Notes: generated by a model not told the origin, from the letters alone. A stretch of 64,000 bases of DNA from Saccharopolyspora_D taberi (GCF_039534165.1 NZ_BAAAUX010000029.1:124001-188000); one strand, 5' to 3'. Positions 24,700 to 33,929 are shown, numbered from the stretch's first letter. Numbers and translations: made by a program.

Positions 24700-24714
24700 G
24701 GCTCTCCTTTTCTT

Positions 24715-24727
24715 GACCATTCATTCC
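24715..24727. promoter_or_regulatory. TetR operator-like motif upstream of hydrolase
   Basis: GACCATTCATTCC, 16 nt upstream of the hydrolase start, resembles GACCGATCATTCAA upstream of the TetR gene itself (25366-25380). Shared GACC(N)ATCATTC-like core in the same orientation suggests one regulator binds both. Confidence 0.4.
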
Positions 24728-24765
24728 AGTAATTGGGCATGACGAAGCGCGCAACCACCGACGGA

Positions 24766-25344
24766 TCACTTCAGCAGGGCGATGGCCTGTTCCACGGTGT
24801 CTTCGAGGTAGCGCCCGCGGGCCCGCGTCTTGCCGACGACGCGCATGCCCTGGAGCAGGGTCACGAGGAACCGCGCCAGCGCGGCGGGATCCCGGCCCTC
24901 CGGCAGGTCACCCTCGGCGCGGGCGCGCATCAGCGCCGAGGTCAGCGCGGTCTCCATCACCGACAGGCTGGACTCGACCTGCCGGCCCGCCTGCTCGTCC
25001 GCGGGCAGCTCGACCGCCGTGTTCACCATGAAGCAGCCCTTGAACTCGGCGTCCTCGACCGACATCTCGGCGTAGTGGCGAATCATCCCGCAGACCGCGT
25101 CGAACGCCCGGCCGGGCGCGGACAAGTGCTCCACGAACGCCTGCCCGGAGTCCTCGACGTAGCGCCGCAGGGCTTGCAGGTACAGCTCGCGCTTGCCGCC
25201 GAAGGCGCCGTAGATGCTGCCCCGGCCGAGCCCGAGGCAGTCGACCAGGTCCTGCATCGAGGTCGCCTCGTAGCCCTGCCGCCAGAACAGGCCCATCGCC
25301 CTGCGCAACGCGGCGTCCGGATCGAACTCCTTGGTCCTGCCCAC
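24766..25344 (-). CDS. TetR-family repressor (192 aa)
   Basis: N-terminal TetR helix-turn-helix (ALRRAMGLFWRQGYEATSMQDLVDCLGLGRGSIYGAFGGKREL), C-terminal ligand domain with KGCFMVNTAVEL, the AcrR/YcdC-like branch. ATG 25344 (MGRTKEFDPDAAL). Probably represses itself and the downstream hydrolase. Ligand unknown. Confidence 0.93.
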   Translation of the reverse strand: MGRTKEFDPDAALRRAMGLFWRQGYEATSMQDLVDCLGLGRGSIYGAFGGKRELYLQALRRYVEDSGQAFVEHLSAPGRAFDAVCGMIRHYAEMSVEDAEFKGCFMVNTAVELPADEQAGRQVESSLSVMETALTSALMRARAEGDLPEGRDPAALARFLVTLLQGMRVVGKTRARGRYLEDTVEQAIALLK

Positions 25345-25365
25345 ACCGGAAAGCTACCCGATATT

Positions 25366-25380
25366 GGACCGATCATTCAA
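25366..25380. promoter_or_regulatory. TetR operator-like motif upstream of tetR
   Basis: GGACCGATCATTCAA 21 nt before the TetR start; partner of the motif at 24715. It also falls 9 nt before the stop of the ABC permease. Confidence 0.4.
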
Positions 25381-25389
25381 GTACTGCGC

Positions 25390-26190
25390 TCAGCGGCTCG
25401 CGACCCGCCGGTACCTGGCGACCGCGAGCGGGACGAACGCGGCGATGATCAGCACGGACACGGCGATCGAGTACAGCACCGCGTGCTGCGACGGCCAGCT
25501 GTCCGGAAGCCCGCCGTCCGGCCGCAGCGGGTTGCCGAACAGTTCGCGCAGCGCGTCCGCCGACACCGTGATCGGGTTCCACTCGGCGAAGGCGCGCAGC
25601 GGCCCGGGCATGTTCTCGGCGGAGACGAACACCGACGAGATGAAGGTGACCGGGAACAGCCACATCAGGCCCGCGCTCTGCGCCACCTCGACACTGCGCG
25701 CGACCAGGCCGATGAAGGCGCCGACCCACGACATCGCGAAGCTGAAGAGCAGCAGCACGAAGAACCCCAGCGCCGCGTCGGCGACGCTGCCCCGGATCCG
25801 CCAGCCGACGATCAGCCCGCACAGCGACATGATCACCACGGTGAGCACGGTGACCGCCAGGTCCGAGGTGGTGCGGCCGAGCAGCACCGCCAGCCGCGAC
25901 ATCGGCAGCGACCGGAACCGGTCCACGATGCCCTTCTGCAGGTCGTTGGCCAGCCCGATCACGGTGAAGGCCGAGTTGAACGCGACGGTCTGCACGAAGA
26001 TCCCCGGAAGCAGGAACTCCCGGTACTCGGCGCCGCCCAGGCTGCCGCCGAAGACGTAGGCGAACAGCAGCACGAACATGATCGGCTGCACGGTGCCGGA
26101 CAGCAGCCAGTCCGGATTCCGCTTGATGTTCACCAGGTTCCGCCACGCGACGACGCTGCTGTCGCGCAGGCTCGCTGCCAGTGCGGTCAC
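25390..26190 (-). CDS. ABC-2 type drug exporter permease, DrrB-like (266 aa)
   Basis: Six membrane helices with the ABC-2 coupling region GLANDLQKGIVDRFRSLPMSR and the SAENMPGPLRAFAEWNPIT segment typical of daunorubicin-resistance permeases. GTG 26190 overlaps the ATPase stop (GTGA), so both subunits are co-translated. Exports a hydrophobic compound, identity unknown. Confidence 0.92.
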   Translation of the reverse strand: MTALAASLRDSSVVAWRNLVNIKRNPDWLLSGTVQPIMFVLLFAYVFGGSLGGAEYREFLLPGIFVQTVAFNSAFTVIGLANDLQKGIVDRFRSLPMSRLAVLLGRTTSDLAVTVLTVVIMSLCGLIVGWRIRGSVADAALGFFVLLLFSFAMSWVGAFIGLVARSVEVAQSAGLMWLFPVTFISSVFVSAENMPGPLRAFAEWNPITVSADALRELFGNPLRPDGGLPDSWPSQHAVLYSIAVSVLIIAAFVPLAVARYRRVASR

Positions 26191-27155
26191 GCCAGTCCAC
26201 CCCGTTCTTCCTCTTCGGCCGGACGACCGGTCAGCGCCAGGAACGCGTCGTCGAGGGTCGGCCGGTGCAGCGCCACGTCCTGCACGACCACGTCCTGCGC
26301 GTCCAGCCTGCGCAGCGCCTCCACCAGGGCCTTCGGCCCGGCGTCCACGGCGACCTGGACGCGCCGCACCGCGGTCTCGACCTTCGGCTCGCCGGAGCCG
26401 ACCTCGGCCAGCACCCGCGCGACCACCGGGAGCTCGTCGGCGTTCTGCGCGACCAGCTCCAGCCGCTCCCCGCCGACCTGCGTCTTGAGCTCGTCGGCGG
26501 TGCCGCGCGCGATCACCCTGCCGTGGTCGATGACGGCGATGCTGTCCGCGAGCTGGTCGGCCTCTTCGAGGTACTGGGTGGTCAGCAGCACCGTGGTGCC
26601 GTCGCCGACGAGCTCGCCGATCACCGCCCAGGTGTCCATCCGGCCGCGCGGGTCGAGCCCGGTGGTCGGCTCGTCGAGCACCACCACCGGCGGCGCGGCG
26701 ACCAGCGCGCCAGCCAGGTCCAGCCGTCTGCGCATCCCGCCCGAGTAGCCCTTGGACGGCCGGTCGGCGGCGTCGGCCAGGTTGAACCGGTCGAGCAGTT
26801 CGCGGGCCCGCGAACCCGCCTTCGACCGCGGCATGCCGTAGAGCCTGCCGACCATGTAGAGGTTCTCGTAGGCGGTCAGGTTCTCGTCCACCGCCGCGTA
26901 CTGGCCGGACAACCCGATCGAGCGGCGGACCGCGTCGGGCTCGGCGAACACGTCGTGGCCCGCGACGAACGCGCGGCCCGAGTCCGGGCGCAGCAGCGTC
27001 GTCAGGATGCGGACGGTGGTGGTCTTGCCCGCGCCGTTGGGGCCGAGCAGCCCGAGCACCTCGCCCGCCGGGATCTCCAGGTCGACGCCGTCCAGCGCGC
27101 GGGTCGACCCGAACGTCTTGACCAGCGCTTCGGCGCGCACCGCGATCGAGCTCAT
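26187..27155 (-). CDS. ABC drug exporter ATPase, DrrA-like (322 aa)
   Basis: Walker A GPNGAGKTT, Q-loop GLSGQYAAVDENLT, signature YSGGMRRRLDLA, Walker B VVVLDEPTTGLD and switch His region LLTTQYLEEAD. The C-terminal 80 residues are the DrrA-type extension (RPTLDDAFLALTG). Partner of the permease at 25390. Confidence 0.95.
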   Translation of the reverse strand: MSSIAVRAEALVKTFGSTRALDGVDLEIPAGEVLGLLGPNGAGKTTTVRILTTLLRPDSGRAFVAGHDVFAEPDAVRRSIGLSGQYAAVDENLTAYENLYMVGRLYGMPRSKAGSRARELLDRFNLADAADRPSKGYSGGMRRRLDLAGALVAAPPVVVLDEPTTGLDPRGRMDTWAVIGELVGDGTTVLLTTQYLEEADQLADSIAVIDHGRVIARGTADELKTQVGGERLELVAQNADELPVVARVLAEVGSGEPKVETAVRRVQVAVDAGPKALVEALRRLDAQDVVVQDVALHRPTLDDAFLALTGRPAEEEERGGLA

Positions 27156-27276
27156 CGGGACCCCCGGATGCCGTTCACCACGTGCAGCCGACTCTAAGAC
27201 CGATCCCCGACACGCCGCGCCTCAATTCCCGCTCAAAACGGGTGGTGCCGCCTTCGCCACAGCACCTTGGCAGAAG

Positions 27277-27314
27277 TTACTGCCAGGTAATACCCTCTTG
27301 TTACCGATGAGTAA
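27277..27314. promoter_or_regulatory. Two TTAC-N6-GTAA dyads upstream of fadE
   Basis: TTACTGCCAGGTAA (27277-27290) and TTACCGATGAGTAA (27301-27314) share the TTAC-N6-GTAA layout and are exactly 24 bp apart, 60-100 nt before the acyl-CoA dehydrogenase start. This looks like a tandem operator for a fatty-acid-responsive TetR-type repressor. The regulator is not in this window. Confidence 0.6.
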
Positions 27315-27375
27315 GGGCATGGCGTCCGGGGAGCCGGTCTCGCCCGCTCCAAGAGCGCATCAAGGGAGCCTCCGC

Positions 27376-29217
27376 ATGGGCCACTACAAGAGCAACGTCC
27401 GCGACCTCGAATTCAACCTGTTCGAGCTGTTCAGGGTCCAGGACCGGCTGGGCACCGGTGCCTTCGCGCAGTCCGACGAGGACACCGTGCGCGGAGTGCT
27501 CGGCGAGCTCAACGCGCTGGCCACCGGCCCGCTGGCCGACTCCTTCGAAGAGGGCGACCGCAACCCCGCGCAGTTCGACCCCAAGACCCACTCGGTGACG
27601 CTGCCCGAGGCGTTCAAGAAGTCCTACCAGCAGGTCATCGACGGCGAGTGGTGGCGGATCGGGCTGCCGGACGAGCTCGGCGGCTACGGCATCCCGCCGT
27701 CGGTGGTGTGGTCGGCGGCCGAGCTGATCCTGGGCTCCAACCCTGCGATCTACATGTACATGGCGGGCCCGAACTTCGCGACGATCCTCTGGAACAACGG
27801 CACCGACGAGCAGCGCGAGTGGGCCAAGCTGATGATCGACCGCGGCTGGGGCGCCACGATGGTGCTGACCGAGCCGGACGCGGGCTCCGACGTCGGCGCG
27901 GGCCGCACCAAGGCGATCAAGCAGGCCGACGGCACCTGGCACATCGACGGCGTGAAGCGGTTCATCACCTCCGCCGACCAGGACATGACCGAGAACATCA
28001 TGCACCTGGTGCTGGCCCGCCCCGAGGGCGAAGGCGTGGAGACCAAGCCGGGCACCAAGGGCCTGAGCCTGTTCCTGGTGCCGAAGTTCCACTTCGACCC
28101 CAAGACCGGTGAGCCGGGCGAGCGCAACGGCGCCTTCGTCACCAACGTCGAGCACAAGATGGGCCTGAACGCGTCGGCCACCTGCGAGCTGACCTTCGGC
28201 CAGCACGGCACCCCGGCCAAGGGCTGGCTGCTCGGCGACGTGCACGACGGCATCGCGCAGATGTTCCAGGTCATCGAGTACGCGCGGATGATGGTCGGCA
28301 CCAAGGCCATCGGCACCCTGTCCACCGGCTACCTCAACGCGCTGGACTACGCCAAGGAGCGCGTGCAGGGCGCCGACCTGCCCCGGGCCGCGGACAAGAC
28401 CGCCCCGCGGGTCACGATCACCAACCACCCGGACGTGCGCCGCATCCTGATGCTGCAGAAGGCCTACGCCGAGGGCCTGCGCGCGGTGTACCTGCTCACC
28501 GGCACCTACCAGGACCAGATCGCCCAGGGCAAGGCCGCGGGCGAGGACGTCGCGCTCGCCGAGGCGGTCAACGACCTGCTGCTGCCGATCGTCAAGGGCG
28601 TTGGCTCCGAGCGGGCCTACGAGATGCTGGCGCTGTCGCTGCAGACCCTGGGCGGCTCCGGCTACCTGCAGGACTACCCGATCGAGCAGTACATCCGGGA
28701 CGCCAAGATCGACAGCCTGTACGAGGGCACCACCGCGATCCAGGCGCAGGACTTCTTCTTCCGCAAGATCGTCAAGAACAACGGCCAGGCGCTGGGCCAC
28801 CTCGCCGGTGAGATCCAGAAGTCGCTGCAGGCCGAGAACGCCGACGAGCGGCTGAAGGAGGAGCGCGCGCTGGTCGCCGCCGCGCTGGAGGACGCGCAGG
28901 GTCTGCTCGGCGCGGTCTTCGGCTTCCTGACCTCGGCGCAGGACGACGTGCGCAACATCTACAAGGTCGGCCAGCACGCGGTGACGCTGCTGCTGAGCAT
29001 GGGCGACCTGCTGGTCGGCTGGCTGCTGCTGCGCCAGGCCGAGGTCGCGCACGCCGCGCTGGACGCGGGCGCGGGCAAGGACGAGGCGTTCTACAAGGGC
29101 AAGATCGCGGCGGCCCGGTTCTTCGCCAAGAACGTGCTGCCGGAGCTGAAGTCCCGTCGCAAGATCGTCGAGGCGGCGGACAACTCGCTGATGGACCTGG
29201 ACGAGTCGGTGTTCTGA
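27376..29217 (+). CDS. Acyl-CoA dehydrogenase, FadE5-like (613 aa)
   Basis: FAD enzyme for the first step of fatty acid beta-oxidation. The extended length equals the mycobacterial FadE5 class, not the 380-aa short-chain type. TMVLTEPDAGSDVGAGRTKA is the FAD/substrate loop; GGSGYLQDYPIEQYIRDAKIDSLYEGTTAIQ holds the catalytic Glu in YEGT. A C-terminal helical extension follows residue 470. ATG 27376 with AGGGAG upstream. Stand-alone gene with its own terminator. Tandem dyads upstream suggest repression in the absence of fatty acids. Confidence 0.94.
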   Translation: MGHYKSNVRDLEFNLFELFRVQDRLGTGAFAQSDEDTVRGVLGELNALATGPLADSFEEGDRNPAQFDPKTHSVTLPEAFKKSYQQVIDGEWWRIGLPDELGGYGIPPSVVWSAAELILGSNPAIYMYMAGPNFATILWNNGTDEQREWAKLMIDRGWGATMVLTEPDAGSDVGAGRTKAIKQADGTWHIDGVKRFITSADQDMTENIMHLVLARPEGEGVETKPGTKGLSLFLVPKFHFDPKTGEPGERNGAFVTNVEHKMGLNASATCELTFGQHGTPAKGWLLGDVHDGIAQMFQVIEYARMMVGTKAIGTLSTGYLNALDYAKERVQGADLPRAADKTAPRVTITNHPDVRRILMLQKAYAEGLRAVYLLTGTYQDQIAQGKAAGEDVALAEAVNDLLLPIVKGVGSERAYEMLALSLQTLGGSGYLQDYPIEQYIRDAKIDSLYEGTTAIQAQDFFFRKIVKNNGQALGHLAGEIQKSLQAENADERLKEERALVAAALEDAQGLLGAVFGFLTSAQDDVRNIYKVGQHAVTLLLSMGDLLVGWLLLRQAEVAHAALDAGAGKDEAFYKGKIAAARFFAKNVLPELKSRRKIVEAADNSLMDLDESVF

Positions 29218-29232
29218 TCCCAGCGGTGTGCT

Positions 29233-29273
29233 GACCGCGCCCCCCGGTATCGACCGGGGGGCGCGGTCGTTTT
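29233..29273 (+). terminator. Rho-independent terminator of fadE
   Basis: Perfect 16-bp stem (GACCGCGCCCCCCGGT with ACCGGGGGGCGCGGTC, 4-nt loop) starting 15 nt after the stop, then GTTTT. Confidence 0.92.
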
Positions 29274-29322
29274 CAGCCTCGATTCGGGGTGGCCCGGTTT
29301 CTGCCGGGGGCACCGTCGTGTG

Positions 29323-30636
29323 TCAGCCCCGCTTCGGGGCGGCCCGCAGGAAGATCACCAGCATGGCCGCGGCGACCATCACGACACCGACCACCCACAG
29401 ACCCGCGCGCTGCGAACCGGTCACGTCGCGCAGCGCGCCGGTGATGTAGGGCGCGGCGAAACCGCTGACGTTGCCGAGGGAGTTGATGAGCGCGATGCCG
29501 CCGGCAGCGGCGGCGCCGGACAGGAAGTTGCTGGGCAGCGCCCAGAACGTGGGCAGCGCGGCGCACACCCCGACGGCGCAGAAGGTCACCGCGAGCATCG
29601 CGGCGTAGGGGTTGCCGAGGTAGAGCGCGACCGGGATGCTCACGCCGCCCAGCAGCATCGGCAGCGCGACGTGCCACACCCGCTCGCGGGTGCGGTCGCC
29701 GTGCGAAGCCCAGACCACCATCGCCACCGCGCCGATCGCGTAGGGAAGCGCGGTGACCAGTCCGGACTCCACAGTGGACAGATCGGTGCCGTACTGCTGC
29801 TCGAAGCCGGCGATGATGGTCGGCAGGAAGAAGCCGAGCGCGTAGAGCCCGTAGGCGATGCCGAAGTAGACGAACGCCAGCGCCAGGATCCGCGGGTGCG
29901 TCAGCGCCTTGCGCAGCGGCCAGTGGTGCTTGGCCTCGGTCTCGCGCTGCTCCTCGGCGAGCTTGCCCGCCAGCCACTCGCGCTCCTCGGCGGCGAGCCA
30001 CTTCGCCTGCTCGGGGCGGTCGGTCAGGTAGAACCAGGTGACCGCGGCCAGCAGGATCGCGGGCACGCCCTCGACGAGGAACATGAACCGCCAGCCGGAC
30101 AGGCCGAACACGCCGTGCCCGCCGCTGATCAGCACGCTGGACACGGTCGCGCCGATGGCGCTGGAGATCGGCACCGCGGCCATGAACAGCGCGACCGCCT
30201 TCGCCCGCTGCGCGGCCGGGAACCAGAAGGTGAGGTAGAGGATGATGCCGGGGAAGAACCCCGCCTCGGCCACGCCGAGCAGGAACCGCAGCACGACCAG
30301 GGTCGTCGCGTTGGGCACGAAAGCCATGACCGTGGCCACGACGCCCCAGGTGATCATGATCCGGGCGAGCCACTTGCGCGCGCCGAAGCGGTGCAGCGCC
30401 AGGTTGCTCGGCACCTCCAGCACGAGATAGCCGATGAAGAAGATGCCGGAGGCGAAGCCGAAGACGGTCGCGGTGAGCCCCAGCTCCTGGTTCATGCCGT
30501 TCGGCCCGGCGAAGCCGATGTTGACCCGGTCGAGGTAGTTGACGAAGTAGAGCAGGCAGAGGAAGGGCATGAGCCGGACGGCGACCTTGCGCAGGACGCG
30601 CTTCTCCAGCTGTGCGGCGACGTTGGCGCTGTTCAC
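29323..30636 (-). CDS. MFS transporter, anion:cation symporter (ACS) family (437 aa)
   Basis: Twelve helices. YLDRVNIGFAGPNGMNQELGLT in helix 1/loop 1 and GFFPGIILYLTFWFPAAQRAKAVALF in helices 4-5 are hallmarks of the ACS branch (tartrate, phthalate, glucarate carriers). Probably imports an organic acid. Monocistronic; divergent from the SDR gene with about 100 nt between. Confidence 0.9.
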   Translation of the reverse strand: MNSANVAAQLEKRVLRKVAVRLMPFLCLLYFVNYLDRVNIGFAGPNGMNQELGLTATVFGFASGIFFIGYLVLEVPSNLALHRFGARKWLARIMITWGVVATVMAFVPNATTLVVLRFLLGVAEAGFFPGIILYLTFWFPAAQRAKAVALFMAAVPISSAIGATVSSVLISGGHGVFGLSGWRFMFLVEGVPAILLAAVTWFYLTDRPEQAKWLAAEEREWLAGKLAEEQRETEAKHHWPLRKALTHPRILALAFVYFGIAYGLYALGFFLPTIIAGFEQQYGTDLSTVESGLVTALPYAIGAVAMVVWASHGDRTRERVWHVALPMLLGGVSIPVALYLGNPYAAMLAVTFCAVGVCAALPTFWALPSNFLSGAAAAGGIALINSLGNVSGFAAPYITGALRDVTGSQRAGLWVVGVVMVAAAMLVIFLRAAPKRG

Positions 30637-30738
30637 CGGGAAGTACTAGGCAGACGGGGCGGCCGGGGTCAAGTGCTCGACCACTGGATGGGACGGCCGG
30701 TCGAAGCGAGCGGGGTGCCCGCGACTACCGTTCCGGGC

Positions 30739-31422
30739 ATGCCTGCAAGACCGATCGCCCTGGTCACCGGTGCCTCCCGCGGCATCGGTGCCGCGGTGGC
30801 CCGAGACCTGTCCGACACGCACGACCTGCTGTTGGGCGGGCGCGACGCCGCCGCGCTGGAAACCCTCACCGACGAACTGCCCGGTGCACGCCCGTGGACG
30901 GTGGAGCTGACCGACCACGAAGCGGTGGCGGCAGCCGTGGCCGACATCGACCGCCTGGACGTGCTCGTGCACTCGGCGGGCCTGGTCGAGCTCGCCCCGC
31001 TCGCCGACGCGCCTTCGGACTCCTGGCGCCGCACGTTCGAGCTGAACCTGTTCGCGGTCACGGAACTCACCCGCCTGCTGCTGCCCGCACTGCGCGCGGC
31101 GGAAGGTCACGTGGTGCTGGTCAACTCCGGGGCCGGCCTGTCCGCCCGCCCGAACTGGGGTTCCTACGCCGCGAGCAAGTTCGCACTGCGCGCCTTCGCC
31201 GACGTGCTGCGCGCGGAGGAGGCCGCCAACGGAGTGCGGGTGACGTCGGTGTTCCCCGGCCGCACCGCGACCGACATGCAGCGCGAGGTCCGCGCGAGCG
31301 AGGGCGGCGAGTACCAGCCGGAGAACTACCTGCGACCGGAGTCGGTGTCCGCACCGATCGTGTCCGCCGTGCGCGCTTCTCGCGACGCACACTTGACCGA
31401 GATCGTCATCCGGCCTTCTTAG
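30739..31422 (+). CDS. Short-chain dehydrogenase/reductase (227 aa)
   Basis: Classical SDR: TGASRGIG nucleotide loop at residues 10-17, LVHSAG strand 4, catalytic Ser in VLVNSGAGLS, and YAASK with Tyr and Lys. Slightly short C terminus. Substrate unknown. Its stop is the left border of the first repeat array. Confidence 0.93.
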   Translation: MPARPIALVTGASRGIGAAVARDLSDTHDLLLGGRDAAALETLTDELPGARPWTVELTDHEAVAAAVADIDRLDVLVHSAGLVELAPLADAPSDSWRRTFELNLFAVTELTRLLLPALRAAEGHVVLVNSGAGLSARPNWGSYAASKFALRAFADVLRAEEAANGVRVTSVFPGRTATDMQREVRASEGGEYQPENYLRPESVSAPIVSAVRASRDAHLTEIVIRPS

Positions 31423-31479
31423 GGGGTCGGTTGGCGGGCGGGGTCGGTTGGCGGGGTCGGTGGTCGCCGGGGTCGGTGG

Positions 31480-32425
31480 TCGACACGCCCCGGCGAGTCG
31501 GGTGGTCGACACGCCCCGGCGAGTCGTCGGACTGGTCAACACGGCTCGGCGAGTCGGGAGTCCCGACACGGCTCGGCGAGTTGGGAGTCCCGACACGCCC
31601 ACGTGAGTCGGGTAGCCGACACGCCGAGGCGAGTCGGGGTGGTCGATGTGGTCCCGGCGAGTCAGTGCGCTCGACATACCCCGGCGAGTCGGGGCCCCGG
31701 ACACGCCCTGGCAAGTCGGGTTTCCCGCCCCTGGCAAGTCGAGCTTCCCGCCCCTCGGCGAGTCTGAGTACCCGAAAGGCCTCGGTGAGTCGGTCGGCCG
31801 ACACGCCCGGCAAGTCGAGGTGCCGGACACTCCCCGGTGAGTCGGAGTACCGACACGCCTCCGCGAGTCGTGGGTGCCCAACGCATCTCGGCAAGTCCCG
31901 GTGCTCGACACTCCCTGGTGAGTCGACGCGCACGGCAAGTCCCGGTGTGTCGAGGTGCCGGACACTCCCCGGTGAGTCGGAGTACCGACACGCACCCGCG
32001 AGTCGAGAGTGCCAGGCAGGCCGTGTGAGTCGGGATACCCGACACGACCACGTGAGTCGGGGTGCCCGACGTACGCCCGCGAGTTGGGTGCCCGGCATTT
32101 GCCGGTGAGTCGTGTGCCCGACACGCCGCAGTGGGTCGAGCTGCCCGACACGCCGGGGTGGAGCTGCCCGACACGCGCAGTGGGTCGGGCTGCCCCACAA
32201 CGCCGCGGTGAGTCGAGCTGCCCACACGCCGTGGTGGGTCGGGCAGCCCGACATGCCCTGGTGCGTCGGGTTGCCAGGCACTCCCCGGCGAGGTCGGGTT
32301 GCAAGGCAATTCCCCTGTAAGTCGGGCTACCAGACATTCCACGGCGAGTCGGGCTGTCCGACACGCCGCTGTGAGTCGGACAACCCGGCATGCCCCGGCG
32401 AGCCGCGGGGCGAGTCGCGGGCAAG
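31480..32425. repeat. Degenerate 27-bp tandem repeat array 1 (about 34 units)
   Basis: About 945 bp of diverged tandem units, modal length 27 bp, consensus near GAGTCGGGnTGCCCGACACG followed by CCCCGGC. I count about 34 GAGTCG-like cores, mostly 26-28 bp apart, with a few of 17, 24, 30-32 and one of 49. Within units GTCGGG-N3-CCCGAC forms a dyad, so the transcript would be a chain of small hairpins. The region lies exactly between convergent genes (SDR plus, amidohydrolase minus). GGTCGGT-rich DNA (31431-31480) precedes it. No gene is supported inside. Confidence 0.9.
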
Positions 32426-32458
32426 TGCAGCCCGAAGAGACCTGCTCGCCGGGCGAGC

Positions 32459-33790
32459 TCAGCCGCGGACGTGGGTCGCGGCGGTGCGGGCCGCGGCCTG
32501 GACGTGCCTGCGGTCGACTCGGGTGGGTTCGCGGTCGTGGAGGACTTCCTCGCCCGCCACCCAGACGTCGCGGACGCAGCGGGAGCCGGAGGCCCAGACG
32601 ATGTTGGCGAGGACCTGGTCGTCCGGGGCGTCGAGGCCGGTGGCGAACGCCGGGTTGTCCACGTCGAGGTGGACGATGTCGGCCCAGCGGCCCGGTTCGA
32701 GCGAGCCGATGTCGTCGCGGTGGAGGGCCGCGGCGCCGCCGCGGGTGGCGGCCAGCAGTGCTGCGCCCGCGCTCAGCGCGGTGGCGTCGCCGGTGCTGGT
32801 GCGGGCGAACAACCCCGCCAGCTGGACCTCCTCCCACAGGTCGAGGTCGTCGTTGGCGGCGGGGCCGTCGGTGCCGAGTCCGACCGGAACGCCCGCGGCC
32901 AGCAGGTCGACCAGCCGTGCCGTGCCGGACGCGAGTTTGGCGTTGGAGCCCGGGCAGTGCGCGACACCGACCTGCTTGCGGGCGAACAGCGCCAGATCGT
33001 CGTCGCTGAGGTGGACGCCGTGCGCGGCGAGCACCCGACCCTCGAGCAGCCCGACCTTCTCCATCAGCGCGGGCACCGAACCGAAGCTCTCCCGCTGGGC
33101 GACGTCCTCCTGCAGGGTCTCGGCGACGTGGATGTGGACCAGCGCGCCACGCTGCTGCGCGGCCTCGGCGATGGTCTGCAGTGCCTCCGGCGGCAGCGTG
33201 TACGCCGAGTGCGGACCGTAGGCCAGCTCCACGCGGTCACCGGGGCCGAACCTCAAACCATCGGCGTCGATCCACCGGCTGATCCCGTCGACCATGCCCT
33301 GCCAGCTGCCGAGTCCGCCGAGCTCGGGAGTGTCGATGACCGCGGGCGCCACCACCAGCCGGGAGCCGACCGCCAGCGCGCCCTCGGCCACGGACTCGCC
33401 GGAGAAGTACATCTCGGCGCTGGTCGTCACGCCCGCGCGCAGCATCTCCACGCAGCCCAGCTCCATGCCAGCGCGCACGTCGGAGCGGCGCAGCCGCGCT
33501 TCGGCGGGCCAGATGACGTCGCGGAGCCACGGCAGCAACGGCAGATCGCTGCCCATGCCGCGCAGCAGCGTCATCGGGCTGTGCGCGTGCGCGTTGATCA
33601 GCCCGGGGAGCAGCACTCCGCTGCACTCCCGCACCTGCGCGTCGGCCGGACGGGCCGGCGCATCGGCCTGGGGACCGCAGTAGAGGATGCGGCCGTCCTC
33701 GTCGATGTCCACGACCGCGTCCCGGATCATCGAGCAGTTCGGGTCGCAGGGCAGCACCAGCGGGGCGTGGAGGCGAAAGGCGATCGGCAT
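32459..33790 (-). CDS. Amidohydrolase, S-adenosylhomocysteine/methylthioadenosine deaminase-like (443 aa)
   Basis: Metal-dependent deaminase of the ATZ/TRZ-MtaD family. HAHSPMTLLRG is the metal HxH, HIHVAET and AAHGVHL the further His ligands, and VGLGTDGPA the metal Asp. The substrate might be SAH, MTA, guanine-like or triazine compounds. ATG 33790 (MPIAFRLHAPLV) is favoured; ATG 33799 is possible. Twenty-two nt after a 38-aa membrane protein gene, so probably the second gene of that unit. Confidence 0.88.
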   Translation of the reverse strand: MPIAFRLHAPLVLPCDPNCSMIRDAVVDIDEDGRILYCGPQADAPARPADAQVRECSGVLLPGLINAHAHSPMTLLRGMGSDLPLLPWLRDVIWPAEARLRRSDVRAGMELGCVEMLRAGVTTSAEMYFSGESVAEGALAVGSRLVVAPAVIDTPELGGLGSWQGMVDGISRWIDADGLRFGPGDRVELAYGPHSAYTLPPEALQTIAEAAQQRGALVHIHVAETLQEDVAQRESFGSVPALMEKVGLLEGRVLAAHGVHLSDDDLALFARKQVGVAHCPGSNAKLASGTARLVDLLAAGVPVGLGTDGPAANDDLDLWEEVQLAGLFARTSTGDATALSAGAALLAATRGGAAALHRDDIGSLEPGRWADIVHLDVDNPAFATGLDAPDDQVLANIVWASGSRCVRDVWVAGEEVLHDREPTRVDRRHVQAAARTAATHVRG

Positions 33791-33812
33791 GCCCCGCATT
33801 CTGCCGGACCCG

Positions 33813-33929
33813 TCACACGCCGAACGCACTCGCGGACAGCCACATGGTGGCTCCTGCCGCGACCACGAACGCGAGGATCAGGACGAGGGCGATGAGGTCG
33901 GAGGGACGGTCGAGAACTCGTGGTGGCAT
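33813..33929 (-). CDS. Small single-span membrane protein (38 aa)
   Basis: ATG 33929 follows CCTGGAG. The product starts MPPRVLDRPSDLIALVLILA and has one hydrophobic helix (residues 12-34) with a short basic/acidic cytosolic start. No homology recognised. Reading frame, ribosome site, promoter-like motif upstream and the close downstream amidohydrolase support it as real. Regulatory or subunit role unknown. Confidence 0.6.
   Translation of the reverse strand: MPPRVLDRPSDLIALVLILAFVVAAGATMWLSASAFGV

Noticed and set aside
27301..29313. 670-aa open frame antisense to the acyl-CoA dehydrogenase
   Set aside because: Shadow of a high-GC coding strand; no domain, and the plus-strand product is full length with catalytic residues.
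31480..32425. CRISPR array
   Set aside because: No constant repeat alternating with unique spacers; the whole unit drifts. No cas genes in the window.
30646..32837. Very long open frames on the minus strand through repeat array 1, in all three frames
   Set aside because: The repeat unit contains no stop triplets on that strand, so every frame stays open. Irregular unit spacing (17-49 bp) breaks any protein periodicity, and no ribosome site or domain is seen.
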